A stretch of DNA of 40,614 nt from Planctomycetaceae bacterium (lineage in GTDB: Bacteria; Planctomycetota; Planctomycetia; Planctomycetales; Planctomycetaceae). The notes below the pieces were generated by a model that saw only the letters and a program-made list of their open reading frames with translations, was not told where the DNA came from and ran no database searches. Location of the stretch: NCBI GenBank assembly GCA_002726205.1, contig PBSL01000016.1, positions 1-40,614 on the forward strand. The letters run 5' to 3'. Position numbers and translations under genes: made by a program. Positions 24,535 to 33,967 of the stretch are shown one piece after another; positions within the stretch are counted from its first letter, which is position 1, and each line of letters starts with the position of its first letter.

Positions 24535-26084
24535 TGTCCACGAAACCTCTTGTGTCGCTGACAGTAACGATTGCCTTCTCGCTGGCTCTGCTGAAGACGA
24601 TCCCGCACCCTTCGCCGGTCGTCGCCGAGGCGGCCGACAAGAAACCGCCCCCGCGTGTCATCGGGGACCGTCGCGAGTTGTTCGTCGACCGCCACCTGGT
24701 TGACAAGCTCAAGGGGGCCCGTTTTCAGCTGCATCATCCACGGCCGGCCGAATTGTCCGTGACGCTTGATCAACCCTGGGAAAAACGGTTCCACAACGGG
24801 ATCTGCGTTATCCACGATGGCAATCACTTCCTGATGTACTACAGCGCGAAGAACCGCCTGGCCGTCGCCACCAGCCGGGACGGCATCCACTGGATCAAAC
24901 CCCGGCTGGGCCTGGTCGAACTCGGCGGCGACAGGGACAACAACCTGGTCGGCACGAGCGACGGCCGGCTGATGATCGGTGATGACAAACCGTTGCCGGA
25001 GATCTTCCTGGACCGCCGGCCCGGGGTGAAGGCCGACGAACGATTCAAGGCGTTGACGCTGATCGAGTTGCCGGGAATCACCCGGGTGATCGGCTGGGTC
25101 TCCGGCGACGGCTACCGCTTCCGGAAACTCCGCGAGACCCCGCTGATCGAAACTTCGCTGTACGGAGCTTTCGATGGCACGGAATCACTGTTCTGGTCAG
25201 AAGTCGAACAGCAATACGTGCTCTACATCCGCTACGCGATCAAGGTCAGCCCGCCAAACCCTGCCGACCCCAATCGGCGGTCGGTCGCCCGGTTGAGTTC
25301 AAAGGACTTTCTCTCGTGGACGAAACCCCGGCCCATGACCTTCGGCTCCGATGGGCTGCTGCCGGCCGACCATCACTACAACAACCAGACGACGCCCTAT
25401 TTCCGGGCCCCCCACATCTACATCGCTCTTTCCAACCGTCTCGCGCAGGCCCGGCCGGCGCTGACCCGCCGCCAGGCCGAGCTGGCTCGCCTGCTCCCGT
25501 CGCGGGACGATATTCCCGATCCACTGGGTGCGCTGATCAGGGACTGTGCCGACACCGTGATGCTGACCACCCGCGGCGGCACTCACTACGACCGGCTGTT
25601 CCGCGACGCTCTGGTCAGGCCGGGACCAGGACCGGAAAACTGGGTCACCCGCAGCAACTACACGCTGCGTGGCCTGCACCCAACCGGTCCTCACGAGATG
25701 TCGATCTACGTCAACCGCCACAACGGCCAAGGCTCCTCCCACGTCCGCCGTTACGTGTTCCGCACCGATGGACTGGTTTCGGTTGCAGCCGGATTCACCG
25801 GCGGGGAAATGCTGACACGTCCCCTGACGTTCGAGGGTGGCCAGCTCGAACTCAACTACTCGACATCGGCGGTGGGATCGATCCGCGTGGAAGTCCAGGA
25901 CGAATTGGGGCGACCGATCCCCGGACTCGGGCTGAAGAGTTCAGTCGAGATGATCGGTGACGAGATCTCGGGGACAGCCGCCTGGGATTCCACGACTCGC
26001 CTGGCCGACTGGGCCGGACGGGCCGTGCGGCTGCGATTCGTGCTCCGTGACGCCGACCTGTACTCACTGCGGTTCCACGAATAG
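24531..26084 (+). CDS. Secreted GH32/GH43-like beta-propeller protein
   Basis: The 517-residue protein begins with a membrane-type signal (residues 5-22). It then has RRELFVDRHLVDKL (48-61), a segment characteristic of planctomycete proteins annotated as GH32-like or uncharacterised, and blade motifs such as GNHFLMYYSAKN, ATSRDGIHWIKP and VARLSSKDFLSWTKP typical of five-bladed glycosidase propellers. The C-terminal 90 residues (TFEGGQLELNYST...) form a beta-sandwich. A role in sugar-chain hydrolysis is likely, but catalytic acid residues cannot be assigned by eye. The start may be either of two adjacent ATGs (24531 or 24534); both overlap the stop of the propeller gene. The open frame upstream to 24429 is discarded. 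It is the last gene of the coupled set. Confidence 0.8.
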   Translation: MMSTKPLVSLTVTIAFSLALLKTIPHPSPVVAEAADKKPPPRVIGDRRELFVDRHLVDKLKGARFQLHHPRPAELSVTLDQPWEKRFHNGICVIHDGNHFLMYYSAKNRLAVATSRDGIHWIKPRLGLVELGGDRDNNLVGTSDGRLMIGDDKPLPEIFLDRRPGVKADERFKALTLIELPGITRVIGWVSGDGYRFRKLRETPLIETSLYGAFDGTESLFWSEVEQQYVLYIRYAIKVSPPNPADPNRRSVARLSSKDFLSWTKPRPMTFGSDGLLPADHHYNNQTTPYFRAPHIYIALSNRLAQARPALTRRQAELARLLPSRDDIPDPLGALIRDCADTVMLTTRGGTHYDRLFRDALVRPGPGPENWVTRSNYTLRGLHPTGPHEMSIYVNRHNGQGSSHVRRYVFRTDGLVSVAAGFTGGEMLTRPLTFEGGQLELNYSTSAVGSIRVEVQDELGRPIPGLGLKSSVEMIGDEISGTAAWDSTTRLADWAGRAVRLRFVLRDADLYSLRFHE

Positions 26085-26103
26085 CCGCGGTTGGTCGATT
26101 TGT

Positions 26104-26109
26104 TTGACA
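26104..26109 (+). promoter_or_regulatory. Possible -35 element before the MoxR operon
   Basis: A perfect TTGACA lies 65 bases before the GTG start of the MoxR gene. An AT-rich stretch around 26128-26136 (GAAGATAGA) at 18-21 bases spacing could be the -10. It fits promoter position between two separate gene sets, but is a motif match only. Confidence 0.35.
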
Positions 26110-26174
26110 ACCCGACTGCCGGGGCTCGAAGATAGAGCACGATCAATGTCGGCAGGCAGACTCGAGTCCTCATC

Positions 26175-27254
26175 GTGAACATCAAGACACCAGCACCGTC
26201 GATCGAATCGGACCAACAGGCCGTGGAAAAACTCGTGGCCGCCTCGGCACGGATTGCCGAGGAACTGGGACGGGTCATCGTCGGACAGAACTCGGTGATC
26301 GATGATCTGCTGGCGGCGATGCTTGCCGGCGGCCACAGCCTGCTGGTCGGCGTGCCGGGACTGGCCAAGACACTGATGGTTCGCACCCTCGCCGACACGC
26401 TCGGATTGTCGTTCTCCCGAGTCCAGTTCACTCCCGACCTGATGCCCGCCGACATCACCGGGACCGAGGTGATCCAGGAGGACCGTGGCAGCGGGAACCG
26501 CGATTTTCGATTTCTGCCGGGACCGATCTTCGCCAACGTCGTTCTGGCCGATGAGATCAACCGGACACCACCCAAGACCCAGGCAGCCCTGCTGGAAGCA
26601 ATGGAAGAACATCAGGTCACCGCCGGCGGCCGCCGTCATCGGTTGCCCGAACCGTTCTTCGTACTGGCGACACAGAACCCGATCGAGCAGGAGGGAACCT
26701 ATCCCCTGCCCGAGGCCCAGCTCGACCGTTTCATGTTCCAGGTGCTCGTGGATTATCCCGGTGACGACGAGGAATTTGAGATTGTCAGGAGAACAACGGC
26801 CGAAGAGTCTGCTCGCGCCGAGACCGTGCTGGCTCACGAGGATGTCGTCGCCCTGCAGCGACTCGCCCGGCGCATTCCCGTGGCCGACCACGTCGTCCGC
26901 TACGCGATCGACCTGTGCCGCAAGACCCGACCAATTCCGTCGTCGACCGGCGACGGTGCCGCAGGCTTCATCAACCAGTATGTCCAGTGGGGGGCCGGAC
27001 CGCGGGCCGGCCAGTGCCTGGTCCTGGGCGGCAAGGCGCGGGCCGTCCTGGCTGGTCGTTCGTTCGTCGGAACCGACGACATTCGCTCGGTCGCATTCCC
27101 GGTGCTCCGTCATCGAATCATCACGAATTTCAACGCCGAGGCCGACCGCGTACGGCCCGATGATGTCATCGATTGGCTGCTCACCGACACCCCGACAACT
27201 CCGCCGATTGCCAACCCGACTGTCGCCGCCATCTTTCGTGGCGACGAGGACTGA
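26175..27254 (+). CDS. MoxR-family AAA+ ATPase
   Basis: The 359-residue protein has the MoxR pattern: an N-terminal helix set, Walker A GVPGLAKT (59-66), RVQFTPDLMPADITG (82-96), Walker B VLADEINRTPPKTQ (123-136) and LLEAMEEHQVT (139-149). The LATQNPIEQEGTYPLPEAQLDRFM region follows with sensor 1 and the arginine finger. The C-terminal lid (about 230-340) carries GPRAGQCLVLGGKARA. MoxR ATPases act as chaperones for VWA proteins, often in assembly or metal insertion at the membrane. Translation starts at GTG; no alternative ATG precedes the domain. It is the first gene of the MoxR-DUF58-BatA set: the DUF58 gene starts 29 bases after its stop. The actual client is unknown. Confidence 0.93.
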   Translation: MNIKTPAPSIESDQQAVEKLVAASARIAEELGRVIVGQNSVIDDLLAAMLAGGHSLLVGVPGLAKTLMVRTLADTLGLSFSRVQFTPDLMPADITGTEVIQEDRGSGNRDFRFLPGPIFANVVLADEINRTPPKTQAALLEAMEEHQVTAGGRRHRLPEPFFVLATQNPIEQEGTYPLPEAQLDRFMFQVLVDYPGDDEEFEIVRRTTAEESARAETVLAHEDVVALQRLARRIPVADHVVRYAIDLCRKTRPIPSSTGDGAAGFINQYVQWGAGPRAGQCLVLGGKARAVLAGRSFVGTDDIRSVAFPVLRHRIITNFNAEADRVRPDDVIDWLLTDTPTTPPIANPTVAAIFRGDED

Positions 27255-27283
27255 ACGGTTCTCGTCCCGGTGTCCAGACCGTC

Positions 27284-28204
27284 ATGAATGTCACAACGCC
27301 AGCCGCCGCCGAGTTTCTGGACACCGCCGTACAGTCTCGACTGACCGGCCTTTCCCTCCAGGCTCGAAGGGCGGTCGAGGGCCGGATGACGGGGCGCCAT
27401 CGAAGCTCCCAGCGAGGGTTTTCCGCCGAGTTCGCTGAGCACCGCGAATACACGGCCGGCGATGACGTGCGGTACGTTGATTGGAAGGTTTATGGCCGCA
27501 GCGACCGGTATTACCTCAAGCAATTCGAGGACGAAACAAATTTCTCGTGCTGGATGGTGCTCGATACGAGCGAATCGATGTCGTATCGATCAACGGCCGC
27601 TCCTGTTTCGAAACTCGACCACGCACGACGGGCGATTGCCGCGTTGTCGTGGCTGGTGCTTGGACAGCGCGACGCCGTCGGCCTGGCGACCCTCTCGGGA
27701 GCACTCGATCGGCTCCTCCCTCCCTCGACACAACCCTCTCACCTCGACCAGATCGGCCGTATCCTGCAGGAAACCACCCCGCGGGGACCGACGGCTCTGG
27801 GTGCCGCGCTGGAGGACCTGGCCACCCGGTTGGACCGCCGCAGCCTGGTGATCTGTTTCAGTGATCTCTTCGACGACCTGGATTCGGCCACCGCCGGCCT
27901 GGAGCATCTGGCCTGGAGAGGCCACGACGTGGTGGTCCTGCAGGTGATCGACCCGGCCGAGGAGGATTTTCCGTTCGAGGAACCGACGCGATTCGTCGGC
28001 CTCGAAGGTGAAACCGATCAGGTGGTGGAACCCCGGGCGCTGGGCGAAGCGTACCGGGCCGAGTTTCAGCAGTTCCTGGACGACGTGTCCCACCGCTGCC
28101 GTTCACTGCACCTGGACCATCTCCTGCTCAGATCCGATGTGCCATTGACCGTCACACTGCCACGGTTTCTGGAAGCACGGCTTCATCACCGTGGACGGGG
28201 CTAG
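27284..28204 (+). CDS. DUF58 (VWA-like) protein
   Basis: The 306-residue protein has the DUF58 signature EFAEHREYTAGDDVRYVDWK (49-68) and a VWA-type MIDAS motif D94-T-S-E-S98 (VLDTSESM). No membrane segment is visible, so it is probably cytoplasmic and contacts the MoxR ATPase. The DUF58 strand order of VWA folds can be followed in SLVICFSDLFDDL and HDVVVLQVIDP. The open frame upstream to 27173 overlaps the MoxR gene; the ATG at 27284 is used. Only three bases separate its stop from the BatA-type gene, so the two are likely translated together. In other bacteria DUF58 proteins are presumed partners of MoxR, and that role is inferred here. Confidence 0.92.
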   Translation: MNVTTPAAAEFLDTAVQSRLTGLSLQARRAVEGRMTGRHRSSQRGFSAEFAEHREYTAGDDVRYVDWKVYGRSDRYYLKQFEDETNFSCWMVLDTSESMSYRSTAAPVSKLDHARRAIAALSWLVLGQRDAVGLATLSGALDRLLPPSTQPSHLDQIGRILQETTPRGPTALGAALEDLATRLDRRSLVICFSDLFDDLDSATAGLEHLAWRGHDVVVLQVIDPAEEDFPFEEPTRFVGLEGETDQVVEPRALGEAYRAEFQQFLDDVSHRCRSLHLDHLLLRSDVPLTVTLPRFLEARLHHRGRG

Positions 28205-28207
28205 ACG

Positions 28208-30613
28208 ATGTTGCCGTCCTGGACGCCTCTCGCCTTCGGTTTCGCCAGTCCCTGGCTGTTGCTGGGCGCCTGCCTGGCCACGATCCCCGTCGTGTTGCAC
28301 CTCCTGTTTCGCCGGCAGCATCGCGAGGAACCATTCGCGGCGAACCGTTTCCTGGCCGAGGCGGCTCGCAAGCACTCCCGACGCCTTCGCTTCCAGCACT
28401 GGTTGCTGCTGGTTGTCCGCATGGCCATCCTGCTGCTGGTCGCCTTTTCGCTGGCGCGCCCTTTCGTCGAGGCATTGCCAGGCGACCTGGATTCCGACGG
28501 CACGGCAGTGCACCACATCCTGATCATCGACAGCAGCCTCAGTATGCGACACACCGCCGGTGGCAGCCGCCGCTTTGATCGCGGTCGTGCGATCCTGGAG
28601 AAAATTGTCACAGCCGCCCGCGAGGGAGACACGTTTCGACTGCTGACGATCCGAGCGGCCAGGCCCCCGGTCATCATCGGCCAGGCGGCCGGTCGCAAGC
28701 CCGACGTGCTGGCCGAACTCGAACGACTTCAACCAACATGGGAAGCGGCCGACGTGGTCACGGCGCTGCAGTCGACACTCTCGCTGCTCGACGCCCGGGA
28801 GTTATCAGAACACCAGCGGGTTTCGCTGGTCAGCGACCTGCAGCCAACCGACTGGCAACCCGAAGGCGAATCGGTTCACAGCCGTATCCACACCCTGCTG
28901 GCGGCAATCGCCAGCAAGGCCGACCTCGTGGTTTACGATGTCGGTGGTTCGGCGGCGGCCAACTCGACAATCGTCGACCTGCAGTCGGACTCCCCCGTTG
29001 CGGTCACCGGCATTCCGGTGGTACTGCGAGCGACAGTCAAGCACTTCGGAACCAGCGGGGCCGGAGAGCGACAGATCGAGTTGCACGTTGATGACCGGCT
29101 GGTCTCGCGGCGACCAATTTCAGTCGCTGCCGGTCGTTCGATCGATTTCGAGTGGAGTCACCGCTTCGCCACGGGGGGCGAGCACCGCGTGGAAGCCCGG
29201 TTGGGTGGCGACGGCCTGGCCGACGACAATCGACGCTTTCTCTCGTTGCCCGTCCGGGACCGCTTGCAGGTCCTGCTGGTCGGAGGCCGCTACGTGGGCC
29301 GGCCCGAGGATGCCGCAACCTTCTATCTGGAAACGGCGCTGGCACCGGATCCCGACCCCGCTCGTCCGGGACTCGTGGAAGCGACAACGATTCCTGAACG
29401 ACGCCTGGCGACCGAGGACCTGGGCCGCTACGACTGCCTGGTCCTTTCCGACATCGGCCGGCTGGTTCGAAGCGAGGCCGATCGCCTGGCCCGTTTCGTG
29501 GCCGACGGGGGCGGGCTGATCCTTGGCCTGGGTGACACGGTCGATCCCGGGAGCTGGAACCAGCAACTCGGCAACACCTCGGCCGGCCTGTTGCCGGGAC
29601 GACTGGACCGCATCGTCGAGGCCTCCGACTCCACGAGCGGGGCCTTTGTGTTTGACCCCGGCAACTACACTCATCCCGTCCTCGGAGAATTCCGCGGCCT
29701 GGCCGACAACGGCCTGGCCACGACGGTGACCATTCGCTACCTCCGCACCCGGCCACATCCCGGCAGCAATGTCGCTCTCGCTTTCGATTCAGGAGATCCC
29801 GCCATCCTGACCCGTCGAATGGGCCACGGACGAGTCGTGCTGGTCACAACATCGCTCGACGACCGCTGGACCACCTGGCCGGTGCTTTCGGCCAGCTATC
29901 TTCCCATGGTGCACGAACTGATCCGTTTCGCCGTGTCGGGCCGCTGGTCGGCACGGCAGCGTCAGGTCGGCGAACCGATTTTCCGCCGGGTCGACGCCAC
30001 GACCAGCGCGGGAACACTCACCGGACCCGACGGCTCGTCACACTCTCTTGATCCCACCACACCGCGTGAGCGGACAGCACGAGCCAGGCGAGCCGGAGCT
30101 GGTCATCCGGAGAAACGTGACGAGGAGAGTGTCCGTGAAATTGCCAGCGACGAGACACTCGTTCCGGGAATCTACCGCCTGGAACTGGGACCGCCCTCGC
30201 GGGTGATCGAGTTGTTCTCGGTGAATATCGATCCGGCCGAGAGCGATCTGTCGGCCTCGTCCCCGGGTCCACCGCCGACCGACCTGCTGTCAGGAATCGA
30301 TGTGCCGATTCGCGTCCGCTGGCAACCAGGCGACGTGCCGGTCCTGTCGGATCACCCCGGCAACCCCCTCAGTCGCCGGGCGCTGGCGATCCTGCTGGGC
30401 CTGCTGATGGTCGAATTGATCATGGCCTGGCGTTTCCGCGTGGGAACCATCTGCCTGGCCGTCCTGGTAACGACGGCGCTGGCCGGCTGGTGGGGCGGCT
30501 GGTTGAGCGGCGGGGTGGCCGGGCTGCTGGCCGGAGGACTTTTCGCCGCCCGGGATTGGCGCAACCGCTACGGCCGTCACAGACGGGCGGCCCAGACGCA
30601 CGGGCAACCCTGA
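28208..30613 (+). CDS. BatA/VWA-domain membrane protein
   Basis: The 801-residue protein has the BatA N-terminal segment ([20 protein letters not shown], 10-29) with two transmembrane helices (about 12-33 and 66-83) and a VWA fold with MIDAS motif D108-S-S-L-S112. A long extracytoplasmic middle region follows, probably including a glutamine-amidotransferase-like fold around 380-520, then a last pair of hydrophobic helices near 725-770. This matches the BatA-type proteins of planctomycetes, in which VWA and MIDAS face the periplasm. It would be the membrane arm of the MoxR/DUF58 set. The C-terminus ([17 protein letters not shown]) is basic. The function of the set in this organism is undetermined; Bat clusters elsewhere are linked to aerotolerance, stress or envelope maturation. 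Confidence 0.88.
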   Translation: MLPSWTPLAFGFASPWLLLGACLATIPVVLHLLFRRQHREEPFAANRFLAEAARKHSRRLRFQHWLLLVVRMAILLLVAFSLARPFVEALPGDLDSDGTAVHHILIIDSSLSMRHTAGGSRRFDRGRAILEKIVTAAREGDTFRLLTIRAARPPVIIGQAAGRKPDVLAELERLQPTWEAADVVTALQSTLSLLDARELSEHQRVSLVSDLQPTDWQPEGESVHSRIHTLLAAIASKADLVVYDVGGSAAANSTIVDLQSDSPVAVTGIPVVLRATVKHFGTSGAGERQIELHVDDRLVSRRPISVAAGRSIDFEWSHRFATGGEHRVEARLGGDGLADDNRRFLSLPVRDRLQVLLVGGRYVGRPEDAATFYLETALAPDPDPARPGLVEATTIPERRLATEDLGRYDCLVLSDIGRLVRSEADRLARFVADGGGLILGLGDTVDPGSWNQQLGNTSAGLLPGRLDRIVEASDSTSGAFVFDPGNYTHPVLGEFRGLADNGLATTVTIRYLRTRPHPGSNVALAFDSGDPAILTRRMGHGRVVLVTTSLDDRWTTWPVLSASYLPMVHELIRFAVSGRWSARQRQVGEPIFRRVDATTSAGTLTGPDGSSHSLDPTTPRERTARARRAGAGHPEKRDEESVREIASDETLVPGIYRLELGPPSRVIELFSVNIDPAESDLSASSPGPPPTDLLSGIDVPIRVRWQPGDVPVLSDHPGNPLSRRALAILLGLLMVELIMAWRFRVGTICLAVLVTTALAGWWGGWLSGGVAGLLAGGLFAARDWRNRYGRHRRAAQTHGQP

Positions 30614-30643
30614 AGTGCCCTCGTCTCGCAGGTCGGCAGCCCT

Positions 30644-30649
30644 TACACT
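30644..30649 (+). promoter_or_regulatory. Possible -10 element upstream of ilvB
   Basis: TACACT, the same hexamer seen before apgM. If used, transcription would begin just before an in-frame ATG at 30658, making that start nearly leaderless. No clear -35 is visible. Confidence 0.25.
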
Positions 30650-30786
30650 GGGACGTGATGGCTGCGCAGGCTTGCGCGAACGGAATCGCCAGGTTGCAGG
30701 GTGATTTCCTTTCCAGATCGATTTCGGCTCGACCGTCGTACCAGATCACGACCCGGAAGCCGATTCGATTCATCGAGACCACTAAC

Positions 30787-32574
30787 GTGTCGACTGCCGA
30801 ACAACGCCGTGCCGCTGCGCAGGGAGCCTCGGAGCTCTCCGGAGCAGACATCCTGATCGAGGCGCTGATCCGCCAGCGGGTCGAGTGTATTTTTGCCTAC
30901 CCCGGCGGGGCGAGCATGCCCCTGCACCAGGCATTGATTCGCCAGGAGGATCGACTGCGAACGATCCTGCCACGACATGAACAGGGTGGCGGGTTTGCCG
31001 CACAGGGGTATGCCCGCAGTTCTGGACGTGTCGGGGTCTGCATGGCCACCAGTGGACCGGGTGCCACGAACCTGGTCACGACACTGGCCGACGCCAAGCT
31101 GGACAGCGTGCCGATCGTGGCGATCACCGGCCAGGTCCCCAAGCAGGTGATCGGCACCGATGCGTTCCAGGAAACGCCGATTGTCGAGGTTTGCCGAGCG
31201 GTCACCAAGCACCACTACCTGATCACCGAGTTCCACGACATCGCGCGGGTTGTCAAGGAAGCCTTCTACGTCGCCAGGACAGGACGCCCCGGACCGGTGC
31301 TGATTGATTTTCCGAAGAACATCCAGCAAATGACGCTCGACGCGCCACCCGACTACGATCCGCCGATGAACCTGCCGGGGTACCATCCCGAGATCCTGCA
31401 ATCACAATCCGAGCAGATCAGCCAGGTCATCGCAGCCATCCGTCGTTCACCGCGTCCGGTGCTCTACGTCGGCGGCGGTTGCATCAACAGCGGGGCGTCT
31501 GACGCACTGGCCACCCTTGCCCGGCGGACCGGGATTCCCGTGACCACGACCCTGATGGGACTGGGCGCCTTTCCCGGCAACGACCCCCAGTCGCTGGGCA
31601 TGCTCGGCATGCACGGCACCGTCTACTCCAACTACGCGGTCAACGAGGCTGACTTGCTGCTGGCTCTCGGCGTGCGATTCGATGACCGGGTCACTGGTAA
31701 GCTCGAAGAGTTCGCGCGGCACGGCAAGATTGTCCACGTCGATATCGATGCCTCCGAGATCCACAAGAACAAGGAAGCACACATCCCGATCGTCGCCGAC
31801 GTGGGGGAAGTGCTCGAAAAGGTCAATGCCGGGTTGACCGACGAGGACGTGCCCCGGATCGACGAATGGCAGCAGCAGATCGCGAAGTGGAAGGACGCCC
31901 ACCCGCTGGTCTACCGGGACGAGGAGACCTGGATCAGTCCGCAGTACGCGATCCGCGAGTTGGCCCGGCAGACCGCCGATCGCGACACCTGCATTGCCGT
32001 CGGCGTGGGACAGCACCAGATGTGGGCCGCCCAGCACTTCCCCTTCGGCAAGCCACGTCGCTGGATGAGCAGTTCGGGACTGGGCACGATGGGCTTTGGC
32101 CTGCCCGCGGCCATGGGAGCCCAGGCCGCCAACCCCGATGCGCTCTGCCTGGACATCGACGGTGACGGTTCGCTGCTGATGAATCTCCAGGAACTGGCCA
32201 CGCTGCACTGCGAAAAACTGCCGGTGAAGATCCTGCTGCTCAACAACCAGCACCTTGGCATGGTCATGCAGTGGGAAGACCGGTTCTTCGAGGGTCGCCG
32301 GGCACACACGTGGCTGGGGCCCATTGATGCGCCCGAGGCGAGCGGATCCGGCGACGGGCAAATCGGCCGGACCTATCCCGATTTCGTCTCGATCGCCCAA
32401 GGTTTCAGTATCGAAGCCGCGCAGGTCCGCGAACGGGCCGAGTTCTCCGATGCACTGGCCACGATGCTCGCCTGCGACGGACCCTATCTGCTGGATTGCG
32501 TCTGCCCCTACCAGGAACACGTGCTGCCGATGATCCCCAGTGGCCACTCGGTCCAGGACATCATCACCGAGTGA
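30787..32574 (+). CDS. ilvB: Acetolactate synthase, large (catalytic) subunit
   Basis: The 595-residue thiamine-diphosphate enzyme condenses two pyruvates to acetolactate, or pyruvate with 2-oxobutyrate, in valine, leucine and isoleucine synthesis. Visible are the cofactor-activating Glu65 in [29 protein letters not shown] (86-98), and the ThDP/Mg motif GDGSLLMN (459-466) with NNQ further on. The FAD-binding middle domain is present. The start is uncertain: GTG at 30787 gives [12 protein letters not shown], a usual start for planctomycete homologues, while an in-frame ATG at 30658 would add 43 poorly conserved residues. No small subunit gene (ilvN) or ilvC lies next to it. It stands alone between the BatA-type gene and the small unknown gene. 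Regulation by attenuation is not visible. Confidence 0.93.
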   Translation: MSTAEQRRAAAQGASELSGADILIEALIRQRVECIFAYPGGASMPLHQALIRQEDRLRTILPRHEQGGGFAAQGYARSSGRVGVCMATSGPGATNLVTTLADAKLDSVPIVAITGQVPKQVIGTDAFQETPIVEVCRAVTKHHYLITEFHDIARVVKEAFYVARTGRPGPVLIDFPKNIQQMTLDAPPDYDPPMNLPGYHPEILQSQSEQISQVIAAIRRSPRPVLYVGGGCINSGASDALATLARRTGIPVTTTLMGLGAFPGNDPQSLGMLGMHGTVYSNYAVNEADLLLALGVRFDDRVTGKLEEFARHGKIVHVDIDASEIHKNKEAHIPIVADVGEVLEKVNAGLTDEDVPRIDEWQQQIAKWKDAHPLVYRDEETWISPQYAIRELARQTADRDTCIAVGVGQHQMWAAQHFPFGKPRRWMSSSGLGTMGFGLPAAMGAQAANPDALCLDIDGDGSLLMNLQELATLHCEKLPVKILLLNNQHLGMVMQWEDRFFEGRRAHTWLGPIDAPEASGSGDGQIGRTYPDFVSIAQGFSIEAAQVRERAEFSDALATMLACDGPYLLDCVCPYQEHVLPMIPSGHSVQDIITE

Positions 32575-32671
32575 ACTGTCGAACCCAGCCGTGGCCGTGT
32601 ATCATGGCCGGGGAGCCGTCGGTTGGCTGCTCTTGGTGTCTCTCAACCCGTTACCCGGCAAGGTCAGTTCG

Positions 32672-32965
32672 ATGGCCAGCTACAAGAAGTACGACCCGAG
32701 GCTGGAATCCCTGGTCGTCGAGACCAGAACCCGGTTCGCCCCGGAGATCGAGGAAGAGATCCGAACGTTCGACGGCACGCTCGACGCCGAGGCCGGCTCG
32801 GATGTCGACACCCACGCCCTGCTCGCCGAAGCCATTCACCGTTCACCCGAAAAAGCCAGCAGCATCTTCTACGAACGGGCCCACACGGGGTTTACCCGCG
32901 AGATCACCATCACCGAGGAAGATCTCGAACGCATCGTCCGCGAGCTGCAGTCGGCCGGCAGTTAA
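32672..32965 (+). CDS. Small acidic protein of unknown function
   Basis: A 97-residue protein, predicted largely helical and acidic (RFAPEIEEEIRTF, ITEEDLERIVREL), with no signal, membrane segment or metal-binding motif. Its ATG at 32672 follows AAGGTC, and the frame extends upstream to 32540 only as shadow into ilvB. I do not recognise the family. Its stop lies 18 bases before the second MoxR-like gene, so it probably belongs to that unit. Composition suggests an adaptor or regulatory subunit, but that is inference. Coding quality: a continuous frame with typical GC3 use and a Shine-Dalgarno-like site. Confidence 0.72.
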   Translation: MASYKKYDPRLESLVVETRTRFAPEIEEEIRTFDGTLDAEAGSDVDTHALLAEAIHRSPEKASSIFYERAHTGFTREITITEEDLERIVRELQSAGS

Positions 32966-32983
32966 GCCGAGGCACACCCGACG

Positions 32984-33967
32984 ATGACGAAGCATGTCGA
33001 TATCGATGGTGTCCGACTTCACCTGGCCACTCCTGATCCATCACGTGGTGAGTGGATCGGCCAGTCGGAGGTGCTCAAGCAGTTGCTGGCCTGCTGGTTG
33101 ACTGTTGATGACGCCGACCTGCCACTGGCACCTCGGGTGACCGGTCCTCCCGGGATCGGCAAGACCACGCTGGCCATGGCCGGCGCTCGCCAACGACACC
33201 AGGACCTCTACGTCTACCAGTGCACCGCCGACACCCGTCCCGAGGACCTGCTGGTCACGCCGGTGCTTTCCGACGAGGGTCGCATTCGCTACCACGCCAG
33301 CCCACTGGTCACCGCGATGATCACCGGTGGAATCTGTGTGCTCGACGAGGGCAACCGGATGAACGAAAAATCGTGGGCCAGCCTCGCACCGCTGCTGGAT
33401 CATCGTCGCTACGTCGAATCGATCATCGCCGGCATCACGATTTCCGCTCACCCGGACTTCCGCTGTGCCGTGACGATGAACGAGGACGAGTCGACCTTCG
33501 AGATTCCCGACTACATCCTCAGCCGACTCCAGCCCACCCTGTCGCTGGAACACCCCTCGCGCGAAGACGAGTTGGCGATTCTTGAATACCACCTGCCGTT
33601 TGCCGACGTCGAGATCCTGAACCTGACCGTCGAGTTTCTCCAGCAGGCCCACGAGCTGAAACTCGACTTCTCGACACGTGACGGCATCAACGTGCTGCGA
33701 TACACCCTGAAGCGACTGGCCTCCGATCCCGAGCACCCGCTGTCGCGGGATTCGGCGTGGGCCGAGGCGGTGATCGGCTGCCTGGGCGAAGACGCTCTCG
33801 ACCTGCAGTCGCTGGCCGCTCGCAAGCAGGTCTCGCTTGGCGGCAACATCGTCCCGATGGGATTGGGTGATTTCTTTTTCGCCGCTGACGACCCACTGCA
33901 TCCCGACGCCGACGCCGACGCCGACGATGACGATGACAGCGACGAACCCGACGAGCGGGAACCGTGA
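32984..33967 (+). CDS. MoxR-like AAA+ ATPase with acidic tail
   Basis: The 327-residue ATPase has Walker [10 protein letters not shown] (54-62) and Walker [11 protein letters not shown] (117-126). A sensor-1-type segment [11 protein letters not shown] and the arginine-containing [10 protein letters not shown] follow, in the usual order for the MoxR/AAA_5 group. The N-terminal [12 protein letters not shown] resembles the 'VGQ' box. The last 20 residues are an Asp-rich tail ([19 protein letters not shown]) encoded by a hexanucleotide repeat at 33905-33940. It differs from the MoxR gene at 26175 in motifs and length, and no VWA gene is adjacent. Its TGA overlaps the GTG start of the next gene (GTGA at 33964-33967). 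It probably remodels a client protein, perhaps its 625-residue partner. Confidence 0.88.
   Translation: MTKHVDIDGVRLHLATPDPSRGEWIGQSEVLKQLLACWLTVDDADLPLAPRVTGPPGIGKTTLAMAGARQRHQDLYVYQCTADTRPEDLLVTPVLSDEGRIRYHASPLVTAMITGGICVLDEGNRMNEKSWASLAPLLDHRRYVESIIAGITISAHPDFRCAVTMNEDESTFEIPDYILSRLQPTLSLEHPSREDELAILEYHLPFADVEILNLTVEFLQQAHELKLDFSTRDGINVLRYTLKRLASDPEHPLSRDSAWAEAVIGCLGEDALDLQSLAARKQVSLGGNIVPMGLGDFFFAADDPLHPDADADADDDDDSDEPDEREP
33905..33940 (+). repeat. Hexanucleotide repeat encoding an Asp-rich tail
   Basis: Three GACGCC units, two GACGAT units and one GACAGC unit lie in phase with the ATPase reading frame and encode (Asp-Ala)3 then Asp-rich residues. Such short repeats can change in copy number by slippage. 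That this happens here is inference. Confidence 0.8.
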
